This document shows, one piece after another, positions 1 through 7,962 of a stretch of 64,000 bases of DNA. Under the pieces are notes generated by a model. It made no database searches and was not told the origin of the DNA. It saw only the letters and a list, made by a program, of their open reading frames with translations. This DNA comes from Latescibacteria bacterium UBA6620 (GTDB lineage Bacteria > Latescibacterota > UBA2968), in contig DJHM01000018.1 in assembly GCA_002433075.1 (NCBI GenBank), positions 51,377 through 115,376 of the forward strand. The letters run 5' to 3'. Positions within the stretch are counted from its first letter, which is position 1, and each line of letters begins with the position of its first letter. Position numbers and translations under genes: made by a program.

Positions 1-119
1 AGCTGGTTTCTTCGCGGATCGAGGAGTTTGGTGTCGCCGAGGTGTTGATGAAGCCGGTGATGATCACCGACCTGTTGAACGCGGTTCGCCGGGTGGTGGG
101 TGGAGATCAGCCGGGGTGA
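1..119 (+). CDS. C-terminal end of a receiver-domain protein (partial)
   Basis: Codons from position 3 read without interruption to TGA at 117-119. The 38 residues include the receiver-domain signature LMKPV, in which the invariant Lys-Pro is followed by a final amphipathic helix (TDLLNAVRRVV). This is the end of a CheY-like receiver. With no output domain after it, it could be a stand-alone response regulator or the C-terminal receiver of a hybrid histidine kinase. Everything upstream lies outside the window. Its stop overlaps the 3' end of the convergent regulator by 13 nt. Confidence 0.75.
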   Translation, partial: LVSSRIEEFGVAEVLMKPVMITDLLNAVRRVVGGDQPG

Positions 120-811
120 TCGAATCTGTAACCCACTCCACGTAACGTCGTGATCCGTGTCCCAACCGTACCGAGCTTGGACCTGAGCCGACGAATGTGA
201 ACGTCCACGGTTCGCATCCCACCGTAGTAGTCGTATCCCCAGATATTGTCCAGAAGTTCCGCTCGGGTAAAAACCCTTCCCCGGTGAGTGACCAGATGTT
301 TGAGGAGTTCGTACTCTTTCAGGGTCAGGTTGATCGGGTTTCCGTCTACGCGTACTTCATAGCGCGTCGTGTTGATCACGAGGTTGTCAACCTTTACTGT
401 CGTCGCGTCATCAGGGCGATCCTCGTTCCATAGGGCGAGCCTCAGTCGTGCCTCAACCTCTCGCAGGGAATACGGACGGACGATGAAATCCGTCACCCCG
501 GCTGAAAAATCGAGCTCCAGGGCTACGCGCTCATCGGTGAAAATGAGCAGGGAGCGGCTCCTCTGGCCGAACTCCGCCCGCACATCCTGAACGATCTGCG
601 ACAACGTAGCCCAATCCCCCTCGAAATCGATGATGGCCGTCTGGATGTCCTCAATTTCGGGTCTGGGGGCGGACAGGAGCCCGGAATCATCCAGGAGGAT
701 GTGGGTGACCGCGTAGCCGATGAACTCCAGATCGGATTTGAGCCTGACTCCTCGCGCTTCGTCCGCAACGAGCAGCAGATGAGATCCGGGTCTTGTGGGG
801 ATTTCGCTCAA
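107..811 (-). CDS. OmpR-family response regulator with an atypical receiver
   Basis: This 234-residue protein has an N-terminal receiver-like fold (about 10-125) and a C-terminal OmpR/PhoB winged helix (about 140-232, with LTLKEYELLKHL, a recognition region RTVDVHIRRLRSKLG and the wing RGVGYRF). It should bind DNA repeats as a dimer. The receiver is degenerate. A candidate phosphoacceptor Asp62 (AIIDFEGD) and Thr92 remain, but the acidic pair near residue 16 reads VADEA and the invariant Lys is Arg112 (IVRPY). It may therefore be weakly phosphorylated or phosphorylation-independent. The start is TTG at 811; no ATG or GTG lies in frame between it and the receiver fold, and no strong Shine-Dalgarno is visible. 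A good promoter lies at 898-925. It converges on the receiver fragment at 1-119, which may come from a partner. Confidence 0.88.
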   Translation of the reverse strand: MSEIPTRPGSHLLLVADEARGVRLKSDLEFIGYAVTHILLDDSGLLSAPRPEIEDIQTAIIDFEGDWATLSQIVQDVRAEFGQRSRSLLIFTDERVALELDFSAGVTDFIVRPYSLREVEARLRLALWNEDRPDDATTVKVDNLVINTTRYEVRVDGNPINLTLKEYELLKHLVTHRGRVFTRAELLDNIWGYDYYGGMRTVDVHIRRLRSKLGTVGTRITTLRGVGYRFDHPG

Positions 812-897
812 GAGAGGCTTGCAGGTGGGTGCGAATCGGATGGGCGACGGGCCGTGACCCGGCTCCCAGTCTGGTTAAAGCCGCTAAACATCTTAGG

Positions 898-925
898 AAT
901 ATAGAGGTTAGGTCGGGTGTGTCAA
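898..925 (-). promoter_or_regulatory. Sigma-70-type promoter P1 of the regulator
   Basis: On the minus strand: TTGACA (925-920), a 16-bp spacer, then TATATT (903-898). Transcription would start near 890, about 80 nt upstream of the TTG start codon of the regulator. The -35 box is a perfect match and the -10 box matches at five of six positions. Confidence 0.72.
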
Positions 926-955
926 GTTGCCGTGCGCGACCGGGTAGGTAGGTAG

Positions 956-990
956 AAGGGGCTGATACCGATGGACGGTGCCAGCCCCTT
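956..990. other. Long hairpin between two minus-strand promoters
   Basis: AAGGGGCTG (956-964) pairs perfectly with CAGCCCCTT (982-990). An inner ACCG/CGGT stem sits around a 5-nt loop, with a 2x2 internal loop between the two stems. On the plus strand the stem is followed by TTTACTTT, which looks terminator-like. On the minus strand it lies in the leader of a transcript from the promoter at 1007-1035. No gene ends here on either strand, so it may be an attenuator or leader structure rather than an ordinary terminator. Confidence 0.6.
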
Positions 991-1006
991 TACTTTCGAC
1001 GCTAGG

Positions 1007-1035
1007 AATATAGTGATATTGCCCTGCTAAGTCAA
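1007..1035 (-). promoter_or_regulatory. Second minus-strand promoter P2
   Basis: On the minus strand: TTGACT (1035-1030), a 17-bp spacer, then TATATT (1012-1007). The predicted start is near 1000. The transcript would run through the 956-990 hairpin and across P1 into the regulator gene. No open frame lies between this promoter and P1, so it is either a distal promoter of the regulator or the promoter of a short RNA. Confidence 0.6.
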
Positions 1036-1079
1036 GTATATAAGATGTTGATTTTATTAACCTTAAAAAGAAAAACGGG

Positions 1080-1108
1080 TTGACGGTCTCGGTCTGTTGC
1101 GATAGATT
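1080..1108 (+). promoter_or_regulatory. Promoter of the zinc-finger gene
   Basis: TTGACG (1080-1085), a 17-bp spacer and TAGATT (1103-1108) predict a start near 1115. This places the in-frame codons before 1115 in untranscribed DNA. It supports the TTG at 1149, which is preceded by a GGAGGAAGG ribosome-binding site, as the true start of the downstream gene. Confidence 0.7.
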
Positions 1109-1148
1109 CTGGTGTCCAGCTTCCCACTACTCTTTCGGAGGAAGGGCG

Positions 1149-2159
1149 TTGAACACCGAAGCCAGGTCTTGCAAGGTGTGTGGGGTGGAGATTCCGCGTG
1201 CCCGGATGGAGGCGATGCCCCGGGCGGTTACTTGTGTGCCCTGTCAGGAAGAGATCGAGAACCGGGTAGAGTCGAGTGTGGAGCCCGATGCGTTCGGCGC
1301 AGGTGAACGGGAACCGGGACCGGAAGTGTCTGTGGATGGGGGGGTGGTGAAACTGGGAGGTTGGTCCGGTGGGCTGATGGAGGTCGCCGAGACCACGTCT
1401 CGAGTACGCGTTCTCGTGGTGTCCGGACAGCACGAGAACGCCCGCTCTTTGGTCCAGGCAATGCCGGACGAAGCCCAGGCTGCTCTTGTCGCGCTCGACG
1501 AGGATCCTGAGCAGATGCTGTCGCTCACCGCGATGGGTGAAGACGGTCGGCCGAGTTACAGGAGGGAAGTCGTCAGTCTCCTGCCGACAGAAACCATCGC
1601 GGGTATGGTCGCCGTACGTCCGGACGAAAGGGTCTACAACACGTCCCTCATTCGGGCGATGACGCCCCAGACCTTTCGTCGGACGGTGGAAGAAACGCTG
1701 ATGCCCGTGGACGACCAGAGAGTGCGGGGGCGCGTCTCGTGGCAGTGGCTCGAAGCGGTCGCCGCCCTGAACGATCCCAACCACGCTGCAGCTCTCCTGA
1801 GAGGGGCGGACCCGGAGCTCCTGGAAGACGCGCTCGTCGATCGGCTCAGGGGCGGGGATCTGAATAAAGTGATGGGCGGCATCCCCGTGTTTCGTTTCTT
1901 CTCGGACGATGGTGCGGGCACGATTCGGCCCAACCATTTCGTCGGGGGAGGAAGGGTTGGGAGCGTTCTGGATGCTCTTTACGACGCGGCGCCCGATCTT
2001 ATGCGTCTGGTGATGCGTCACGCGTGGGAACGGTCTGCGGGGGGTGAGGATGTCGTTTCCGTAGCGAAGAAAGAGGATGAGGTCGAGGAAGAAGGGGACG
2101 GGGAGAAGGATGAGGCCGGGGAAGATGGCGACATTTCGCTCTTGAGGCGGATGGAATGA
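1149..2159 (+). CDS. DksA/TraR-type zinc-finger protein with a large unassigned domain
   Basis: The start is TTG at 1149, directly after GGAGGAAGG and about 35 nt downstream of the predicted transcription start. The protein has 336 residues. Residues 8-33 form a DksA/TraR C4 zinc finger: C8-x2-C11-G, then IPRAR, then C29-x2-C32-Q. There is no coiled coil before it as in DksA itself. The remaining ~300 residues are helical and end in a Glu/Lys-rich acidic tail. Spacing of phrases such as WLEAVAAL, DPELLEDAL and VLDALYDAAPDL resembles DUF6178 proteins; I offer that only as a hypothesis. The stop overlaps the next start by 4 nt (ATGA), so the two are co-translated and probably act together. Confidence 0.72.
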   Translation: MNTEARSCKVCGVEIPRARMEAMPRAVTCVPCQEEIENRVESSVEPDAFGAGEREPGPEVSVDGGVVKLGGWSGGLMEVAETTSRVRVLVVSGQHENARSLVQAMPDEAQAALVALDEDPEQMLSLTAMGEDGRPSYRREVVSLLPTETIAGMVAVRPDERVYNTSLIRAMTPQTFRRTVEETLMPVDDQRVRGRVSWQWLEAVAALNDPNHAAALLRGADPELLEDALVDRLRGGDLNKVMGGIPVFRFFSDDGAGTIRPNHFVGGGRVGSVLDALYDAAPDLMRLVMRHAWERSAGGEDVVSVAKKEDEVEEEGDGEKDEAGEDGDISLLRRME

Positions 2160-3088
2160 CAGGACTCGCGTCCGTCGACCTTGCCCGCCTGCGGATTGAC
2201 GAGGAGAGCTTTATCGGGCAGATGATTGCTCTGGGGATGGAATTCCAGAAGCTGCCTGCGCATACAGCCGAGGGACTCCAGGCCTACCTGCGGATCCAGG
2301 CAATGTCCTACGGCACTCGAAACCGATCAGGCATCGCGGTCGGCCGCGAGGCCATCGAACACGGGGTCTATCAGGCGATTGTTTGTTTGGATCTGGGTCT
2401 GCTCGAAACGTCTGATGGGGACCTGAATGCGGCCGTCGACCTGATCCAGGCGGGAGAGTTCGAGGAGTTCAGAAAGCAGGGCTGGGAGATCGCCCATTAC
2501 CGTCTTGGCCGGATGCAGACCGACTGCACTCAGTTGGCACAGCGTACCGTGGCATCGTTTCTCCAGGACTTTACGAAGGACAGCCGGATCTGGGCGGGTG
2601 TCGAGCCGGGAACCTGGATGTCGGAGGATGATGCAGGCAAGCCACTTAGAATCGATCCAATTGCCGACTGGCGAAGGTTCCTTGGGATGGCTGCTCGCGT
2701 TCATCTGTTCCGGGCCCTCCCCGAGGATGTGTTCAAACCTTTTCGGAGCGCGGCGGGTGGCCGGGGGAGCTCCGAAGAGGTGCTTCGGAACATTGTCGTT
2801 GCTTTGGCCTGCCAGAGCCCGTCGCTCGCACTGACCCGCGAGACGCTGGATACGTTTCGTGAGGGTATGCAAGGCGGCCGTGTGACGCCCGAGACGCGGA
2901 AGATCATCCTGAGTCAGATCGATCGGTTGATCGAGGCATCTGAGCCGGACGACGATGTGACCTCGCTTATTCCCGGACTCGTTACGGAGTCAATCGACGA
3001 GCTCGAAAGTGCGGGACCTTTATCGGACAAATTGTTCGTAATGGCGTCGGGTCAAAAAGGTAAGAAACGGCGTGGAGGCAAGCGATGA
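2156..3088 (+). CDS. Unknown helical protein, partner of the zinc-finger protein
   Basis: This 310-residue protein is not confidently recognised. It starts at an ATG that overlaps the upstream stop by 4 nt and ends in a 4-nt overlap with the next gene. It has no signal peptide and no membrane segment. It is mainly alpha-helical with a basic C-terminal tail (GKKRRGGKR). The segment YQAIVCLDLGLLE followed by GDLNAAVDLI resembles the C-terminal half of DUF6178 proteins as I remember them. If so, this gene and its upstream neighbour would be a split version of one protein. The function is unknown; a soluble cytoplasmic or nucleic-acid-associated protein fits the tail. Confidence 0.72.
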   Translation: MTGLASVDLARLRIDEESFIGQMIALGMEFQKLPAHTAEGLQAYLRIQAMSYGTRNRSGIAVGREAIEHGVYQAIVCLDLGLLETSDGDLNAAVDLIQAGEFEEFRKQGWEIAHYRLGRMQTDCTQLAQRTVASFLQDFTKDSRIWAGVEPGTWMSEDDAGKPLRIDPIADWRRFLGMAARVHLFRALPEDVFKPFRSAAGGRGSSEEVLRNIVVALACQSPSLALTRETLDTFREGMQGGRVTPETRKIILSQIDRLIEASEPDDDVTSLIPGLVTESIDELESAGPLSDKLFVMASGQKGKKRRGGKR

Positions 3089-4032
3089 CGATCCAGGAGC
3101 AACTGCCGTGGCATCAAGTGGACGACGAGACGCTGAGTTACTTCAAGGCGATCGGCGTCGACTATCTAACGATCAACCCGACGCCGGATACGCTGTCAGA
3201 TGGAAAGGATCGGCTGCAGGACTGGTTGCGGTATCGTGATCTCGCGGAGTCGAACGGTCTGATTCTGCAGAACGTGGCGACCACAGGGTGGGACGCACTG
3301 ACGCTCGCGACGGAAGATCGCGATCAGAAGATCGATGCCTGGTGCACGCTGCTGCGGAATCTGGGGGAAGCGGGAATCCCCACGCTGGGGTATAACTTCA
3401 AGCCGATCGGGAATTTCAGGACGAAATCGGACATCGGCCGGGGTGGAGTTCGATATAGCACGTTCGACTATGACGAGTGGGCGAAGAAGGACCATACCGT
3501 CCCGGAAAAGCAGATCGATGAGCCGTCTTTATGGGCCAATATGGTCTATTTTCTGGAACGCGTGATTCCGGTCGCCGAGGAGAGCGGCGTTCAGATGGCC
3601 CTCCATCCGGACGATCCACCAATCCCGGAGCCGATGGGTGGCGCAGCGAGGATCGTCTCCACGCTCGACCAATATCATCGCATCTTCGACGCCGTCGAGA
3701 GCGCAAGCAACGCGATGCTGTTCTGCCAGGGATGTGTGAGCGAGATGGGAGTCGACGTCTTCGAGGCCATCGAGGACATCGGCGGAAGGGGCAAGATCAG
3801 CTACGTACACTTTCGAGACATCCAGGGCACCCCCCGCCGATTTCGGGAAGTTTTCATCGACGAGGGCCAGACGGATATGCGCAAGGCGATGGAAACTTAT
3901 AAGGCTGTTGGATTCAACGGGCCATTTATGATGGATCACACACCCGCCTTCCCGCAGAAGAAGGCCGCCTGGGTCGGGCGCGCGTACGCCGTCGGGTATA
4001 TGCGGGCGATGATTCAGAGCGTCTATGAATAA
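3085..4032 (+). CDS. uxuA: Mannonate dehydratase-like TIM-barrel enzyme (UxuA family)
   Basis: The family removes water from D-mannonate to give 2-keto-3-deoxygluconate in hexuronate breakdown. Family-typical signatures are present: YNFKPIGNFRT near residue 105, the metal-site motif HPDDPP near 175, a Cys in the CQGC segment near 215, VHFRD near 245, and EVFIDEGQTDM followed by MMDHTP near the end. At 315 residues it is shorter than E. coli UxuA (394), so a related sugar-acid substrate is possible. A GGAGG site precedes the ATG, which overlaps the upstream stop (ATGA). No uxaC, uxuB or kdgK lies nearby, and coupling to two unknown genes is unusual for this enzyme. Confidence 0.82.
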   Translation: MTIQEQLPWHQVDDETLSYFKAIGVDYLTINPTPDTLSDGKDRLQDWLRYRDLAESNGLILQNVATTGWDALTLATEDRDQKIDAWCTLLRNLGEAGIPTLGYNFKPIGNFRTKSDIGRGGVRYSTFDYDEWAKKDHTVPEKQIDEPSLWANMVYFLERVIPVAEESGVQMALHPDDPPIPEPMGGAARIVSTLDQYHRIFDAVESASNAMLFCQGCVSEMGVDVFEAIEDIGGRGKISYVHFRDIQGTPRRFREVFIDEGQTDMRKAMETYKAVGFNGPFMMDHTPAFPQKKAAWVGRAYAVGYMRAMIQSVYE

Positions 4033-4083
4033 GTTGCTCAGGAGCTGAGTGGAAGACCGGCCCCAATAAAGGCAAAACGAAAT

Positions 4084-4112
4084 AGGCCCGGAACGATAAA
4101 CGCTCCGGGCCT
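4084..4112. terminator. Hairpin terminator between convergent genes
   Basis: AGGCCCGGA (4084-4092) pairs with TCCGGGCCT (4104-4112), with a short loop that extends the pairing. It lies between the uxuA-like gene and the converging TPR gene, so it probably works in both directions, although the U-tracts are poor. Confidence 0.7.
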
Positions 4113-4136
4113 GTGCTATTCTACGTTCTCTGTCGG

Positions 4137-4634
4137 CTATTCGAGCAGAGGATGGAACTTTTCCTCTGGACGTTCTGTCAGCCGGTAATTCTCGATCTGG
4201 CGTGCACACGTGTTCCAACGAAGGATTGCGTCGTCGTTTCCCTCGGGCTGAAGATTCTCTGCGCGATCGTAGTATTCCATCGCTTCGTGGAACCACTCGT
4301 ACGCGTCGTGATTGCTTCCGGGGGTCTGGCTGTCTAGCGCGGCCTTCCCCAGACGCTCAGCGATAATCCCTGCATAGTAGCTGCGATCGTACTCGGATTC
4401 CAACTGAGCCGCGATCTCGCGCGCCCGCTTGGCCAAGCCGCTCGAGTTCAGCCCAAACTGGTCCGTAATCACGAGGATGAGAAGTCGGTTCGCTTCCTGG
4501 TTCTTCTCATCGATCTGGAGGATGTCCAGACAGATGCTTTCGGCAAGCCGCGGCTGGGTCAGAAGCCGGTAGCGTTCGACTTTGGCCAAGGCCGCAGGAA
4601 TCGCGTTCTGGCGGAGTTTTTTCAGCTCGGGCAT
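4137..4634 (-). CDS. TPR-like protein at the end of the frd operon
   Basis: The protein is 165 residues from the ATG at 4634. An alternative GTG at 4679 would overlap frdD by 7 nt and add 15 residues. The fold is helical repeats: a segment around LAESICLDILQIDEKNQEAN and one around AMEYYDRAENLQPEGNDDA read as tetratricopeptide units. There is no signal peptide or membrane segment, so it should be cytosolic. Its position immediately after frdD suggests co-transcription with fumarate reductase, but nothing shows a direct role. I do not recognise a named family. Confidence 0.75.
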   Translation of the reverse strand: MPELKKLRQNAIPAALAKVERYRLLTQPRLAESICLDILQIDEKNQEANRLLILVITDQFGLNSSGLAKRAREIAAQLESEYDRSYYAGIIAERLGKAALDSQTPGSNHDAYEWFHEAMEYYDRAENLQPEGNDDAILRWNTCARQIENYRLTERPEEKFHPLLE

Positions 4635-4672
4635 GACCCGGTCCCCAAGGGGTGTGTCAATTTTTTTCGGAA

Positions 4673-5020
4673 TCACCACAGAATGTAGCCCGTAACGATG
4701 CTGCCCGCCAGCGCTCCTCCATAACAGATGACGGCGATCAGTTGGAACAGGTGCTTGAGCTGCAGTCCGTCGTAGAGGGTGAATCGAAACCGATGCGCCC
4801 CGTGAAAAAGGGACAGAGATACGAGGAAGAACGCGACGATACGTGCCAAGGGATGGAGGAGGACCATCTTGACCGACTCGTAGGCAGGGCCTTCCACCCA
4901 GCCGAGCGGGGTTGCAATTCCGAAAAGGAACAGGAATGCGGGGATCAACATCGCCGAAAGGGCACCACCGGCGCCGAACAGTGTCCAGAAAAACGGATCG
5001 TTGCTTTTTTTTGCTGACAC
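4673..5020 (-). CDS. frdD: Fumarate reductase membrane anchor subunit D
   Basis: This is a 115-residue hydrophobic subunit of the E. coli FrdD type. It has three membrane segments and the N-terminal family signature DPFFWTLFGAGG, and a His in LFHGAHR sits at the position expected near the quinone site. FrdC and FrdD anchor FrdAB and pass electrons from menaquinol. The GTG start at 5020 follows an AGGGAG site; in-frame codons upstream of it overlap frdC and are unlikely to be used. It follows frdC by 10 nt. Confidence 0.9.
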   Translation of the reverse strand: MSAKKSNDPFFWTLFGAGGALSAMLIPAFLFLFGIATPLGWVEGPAYESVKMVLLHPLARIVAFFLVSLSLFHGAHRFRFTLYDGLQLKHLFQLIAVICYGGALAGSIVTGYILW

Positions 5021-5030
5021 GGTGTGCTCC

Positions 5031-5447
5031 CTACCCTGAGACGTAGGCCAGATAGATGACACCAGAAATGACGATCCAAGCAGCGTAGTTTCCGCCTGCG
5101 ATCATCAGGTCAGGGATGCGCCACTTGCCCAGACGCATCACGATCGCCCGTGGGGCCAGGTTGAACCAGGTGAACGTGTGGTAGAGCACAGCCCCCAGCG
5201 CGATGACATTGATGGTGACCCAAAAAGGCTCCCGAAGGGTCGTGGTCAGGGAAGTGTAAGCCGCTTCGCTCGTGAGGAGCGCACGATAGATCACGACAAG
5301 CAGAATGACCGAGTAGGCGACCGCAAGACTCGTCAGTTCACGAAATATGAACCGGATGTCCGCGAAGCGTTTAACCCACCAGAAGATCGGTTTCTGTACT
5401 CGATACCACTTCGGATGGTGGAGCGTGTGATGAGCGTTTCGGTTCAT
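5031..5447 (-). CDS. frdC: Fumarate reductase membrane anchor subunit C
   Basis: The protein has 138 residues and three membrane segments. The FrdC signature is a long region ending LGAVLYHTFTWFNLAPRA, which matches the HTKTWFELAPKA region of E. coli FrdC. The His there lies near the quinol site. This is the cofactor-free two-subunit anchor type, not the haem-b SdhC type. The gene starts 18 nt after frdB. Confidence 0.92.
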   Translation of the reverse strand: MNRNAHHTLHHPKWYRVQKPIFWWVKRFADIRFIFRELTSLAVAYSVILLVVIYRALLTSEAAYTSLTTTLREPFWVTINVIALGAVLYHTFTWFNLAPRAIVMRLGKWRIPDLMIAGGNYAAWIVISGVIYLAYVSG

Positions 5448-5465
5448 AGGAGCCAGGATCTCCTC

Positions 5466-6206
5466 TCACTTCTGCCAGGGGAGCAGGATAGATTTCCACC
5501 AGCTGGTGGCTCCGGCAAGCTTGTATCGCTGAATCGCGCCGGCCGGGTCAACGTCTTTTGGGCACACTTCGGAGCACTCGCCTACAAGGGTGCAGGACCA
5601 GATCCCCTCGTCGTGTGACAGGATCTCCATTCTGTCGTCGTTGCCCTCGTCCCGACTGTCGAGGTTGTAACGCTGGGCGAGTGCGATCGCGGCCGGGCCC
5701 GTGAATTCGGGTTCAAGTCCGTAGACAGGACAGGCGGAGTAGCAGAGCATGCAGTTGATGCACATGCTATATCGCTTGAAATCTGCCAGCTGTTCGGGGG
5801 TCTGTTTGTATTCCCCCTCCTCGACGGGCTTCTCTTCTTCGCGAACGACCCACGGCTTAACGGTCGTTAGTTTGCCCATAAAGTCTTCCATGTCCGTCAC
5901 GAGATCCCGGACTACGGGGAAATGCTGTAACGGCTCGATCCGAATCGGCCCCGGCGCGTACGATTCGAGGAAAGCCGCGCACGTCAACACGGGTTCGCCG
6001 TTGATCATCATTCCGCAGCTCCCGCACACACCCATCCGGCACGACCAGCGAAACGACAGGCTTCCATCCAGTTCGTTCTTGATGTAGTTCAGACCATCCA
6101 GGATTACCCAGTCCGATCGAAGAGGGACTTCGTAGGACTGAAAGACCGGTTCGGATTCTTCTTCGGGTCTGTAGCGGGAGACTTCTATGGTGATCGTTGA
6201 TGCCAT
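5466..6206 (-). CDS. frdB: Fumarate reductase/succinate dehydrogenase iron-sulfur subunit
   Basis: This 246-residue subunit carries the three-cluster wire between FAD and quinone. The [2Fe-2S] ligands are C56, C61, C64 and C76. The [4Fe-4S] ligands are C149, C152, C155 and C159. The [3Fe-4S] cluster uses C205, C211 and C215. All are intact. The ATG follows GGAGAAATC. The order frdA-frdB-frdC-frdD with short gaps indicates a single operon. The complex would reduce fumarate, or run in reverse as succinate dehydrogenase, at the inner membrane. Confidence 0.96.
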   Translation of the reverse strand: MASTITIEVSRYRPEEESEPVFQSYEVPLRSDWVILDGLNYIKNELDGSLSFRWSCRMGVCGSCGMMINGEPVLTCAAFLESYAPGPIRIEPLQHFPVVRDLVTDMEDFMGKLTTVKPWVVREEEKPVEEGEYKQTPEQLADFKRYSMCINCMLCYSACPVYGLEPEFTGPAAIALAQRYNLDSRDEGNDDRMEILSHDEGIWSCTLVGECSEVCPKDVDPAGAIQRYKLAGATSWWKSILLPWQK

Positions 6207-6231
6207 GATTTCTCCGGTTGGGCGTGTGTTT

Positions 6232-7962
6232 CTATTTCTTCTCGCCGTAAACTCGTTCTCCGGGGGGCCACTTGGTGATCTTCACCGGAAGGTAGTCGAC
6301 CCGGGATGATCCGTCATCCTCACGGTAGGCCAGGCTGTGCGACAGGAACTGGTCGTCGTCGCGTTCGGGGAAGTCCGTGCGCTGATGTGAACCCCGAGAC
6401 TCTTCGCGCTGGAGAGCTGACTGAATGATCGTTTCCGCGACGTCGAGCATATAGCCCAGCTCGAGAATGGACGTCAGTTCCGTATTGAAGGTCATGCTCC
6501 GATCTTCGACCTTCACTCTTGAATAGCGCTCCTGGAGTTCCCTGATCTTCTGGGACGATTGCTCGAGTGTATCCCGCGAACGATAGATTCCAGCCCCGGA
6601 TTCCATCGTTTCGTGCATCTCGCTCCGGATGTCGGCTACTTTTTCCGTGCCGTCTGAATTCAGCAAGGTGTTCAGGCGGTTTTCCTCGTCCAAAACCTGG
6701 GATTCGATGCCATTCGTGAACCCCTGGTGCGCCTTCGCGAACTCCGCTGCCGATCGCCCTGCCCTTGCTCCGAACACCAGCAGTTCCGTCAGGGAATTGG
6801 ATCCCAAGCGATTTGCGCCATTGATACTGACGCAGGCGACCTCGCCCGCCGCGAACAGACCGCCGAGGGGGGTGGCTGAGTCGATGTCTGTGTGAACCCC
6901 CCCCATGACGTAGTGGATGACCGGTCGGACAGGAATCATCTCCTTAACAGGATCAATATTCTCGTACTTCAAACACAGTTCCCGCACGAAAGGAATCCGC
7001 GAATCGATGATTTTCTCGCCCAAATGACGGACGTCGAGGTGGACGTAGTGACCGTATTCACCCTCGAGAGTTCGACCTTTCTCCTGCTCCTTCACGAAGG
7101 CCTGGGACAGCCGGTCGCGAGGCCCGAGCTCCATTGAACGAAGGACCGGCTTGGGATGCGGCGTACCCAGGTCGTAATCCTGGAGGTATCGATAGCCGTC
7201 CTTGTTGACGAGGATACCGCCCTCCGCTCGAGAGGCTTCCGTGATCAGGATGCCCGTGAACGGCAGGCCGGTCGGGTGGTACTGGATGAACTCCATGTCC
7301 TTGAGCGGGACACCGGCTCGGTAGGCGAGGGCCATTCCGTCGCCGTTCTTGATGTTGGCGTTGGTCGTGAAGGGAAAGATTTTTCCACAGCCGCCTGTAC
7401 TGAGGATCACAGACCTTCCCAGGATGGGCTGGATGCGGCCGGTGGCCAGTTCGACGGCAACCACGCCCTGACAGCGTCCGTCTTCAACGAGCAGGCGCGT
7501 GACGAACCATTCGTCGAATCTCTCGATCGGGTCGTACTTGAGGCTCGTCTGAAAAAGGGTGTGGAGCATGTGGAATCCGGTCTTGTCAGCCGCATACCAC
7601 GTGCGTTGGATTTTCATTCCACCGAAGGGACGCACGGCAACCGTTCCGTCTTCCTCGCGGTTCCACGGACAGCCCCAGTGCTCGAGCTGGAGCATCTCTT
7701 TGGGGGCCTCGTTGACGAACGCTTCGACGGCATCCTGGTCGCACATCCAATCGGCGCCGGAGATCGTATCGTAGATATGGTCTTCGAGGCTGTCGTTCGG
7801 TTTGATGACCGCGGCTGCGCCGCCCTCGGCGGATACCGTGTGGCTTCGCATTGGATAAACCTTGGAAACCACCGCGATGGTCAACGTCGGGTCACTCTCG
7901 AACACAGCAATGGCGGCTCGGAGACCTGCCCCGCCGCCGCCAACGATGACGACATCATATAC
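6232..7962 (-). CDS. frdA: Fumarate reductase flavoprotein subunit, start codon uncertain
   Basis: This is the catalytic subunit that binds FAD covalently and interconverts fumarate and succinate. Visible features: the dinucleotide site VVIVGGGGAGLRAA at the very N-terminus, the FAD-attachment segment SHTVSAEGG, the substrate-site regions HPTGLPF and LGPRDRLSQ, and GANRLGSNSL near the C-terminus. It is very similar to actinobacterial FrdA. The first GTG in frame (7905) would cut off the FAD-binding motif. The frame stays open from there to a stop at 8103-8101 but offers no ATG, GTG or TTG. An ATG at 8024 lies in another frame, reachable by one base of shift. The coordinates given begin at the first clearly homologous residue. 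Confidence 0.9.
   Translation of the reverse strand, partial: VYDVVIVGGGGAGLRAAIAVFESDPTLTIAVVSKVYPMRSHTVSAEGGAAAVIKPNDSLEDHIYDTISGADWMCDQDAVEAFVNEAPKEMLQLEHWGCPWNREEDGTVAVRPFGGMKIQRTWYAADKTGFHMLHTLFQTSLKYDPIERFDEWFVTRLLVEDGRCQGVVAVELATGRIQPILGRSVILSTGGCGKIFPFTTNANIKNGDGMALAYRAGVPLKDMEFIQYHPTGLPFTGILITEASRAEGGILVNKDGYRYLQDYDLGTPHPKPVLRSMELGPRDRLSQAFVKEQEKGRTLEGEYGHYVHLDVRHLGEKIIDSRIPFVRELCLKYENIDPVKEMIPVRPVIHYVMGGVHTDIDSATPLGGLFAAGEVACVSINGANRLGSNSLTELLVFGARAGRSAAEFAKAHQGFTNGIESQVLDEENRLNTLLNSDGTEKVADIRSEMHETMESGAGIYRSRDTLEQSSQKIRELQERYSRVKVEDRSMTFNTELTSILELGYMLDVAETIIQSALQREESRGSHQRTDFPERDDDQFLSHSLAYREDDGSSRVDYLPVKITKWPPGERVYGEKK

Noticed and set aside
1080..1148. ATG/TTG-type extension of the zinc-finger gene upstream of 1149
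   Set aside because: The -35 and -10 of its promoter lie inside this stretch, and a strong ribosome-binding site sits just before the TTG at 1149.
1032..2021. A 329-codon open frame antisense to the zinc-finger gene
   Set aside because: Composition typical of an antisense shadow (His/Arg/Pro-rich). The other strand has a promoter, ribosome-binding site and zinc-finger motif.
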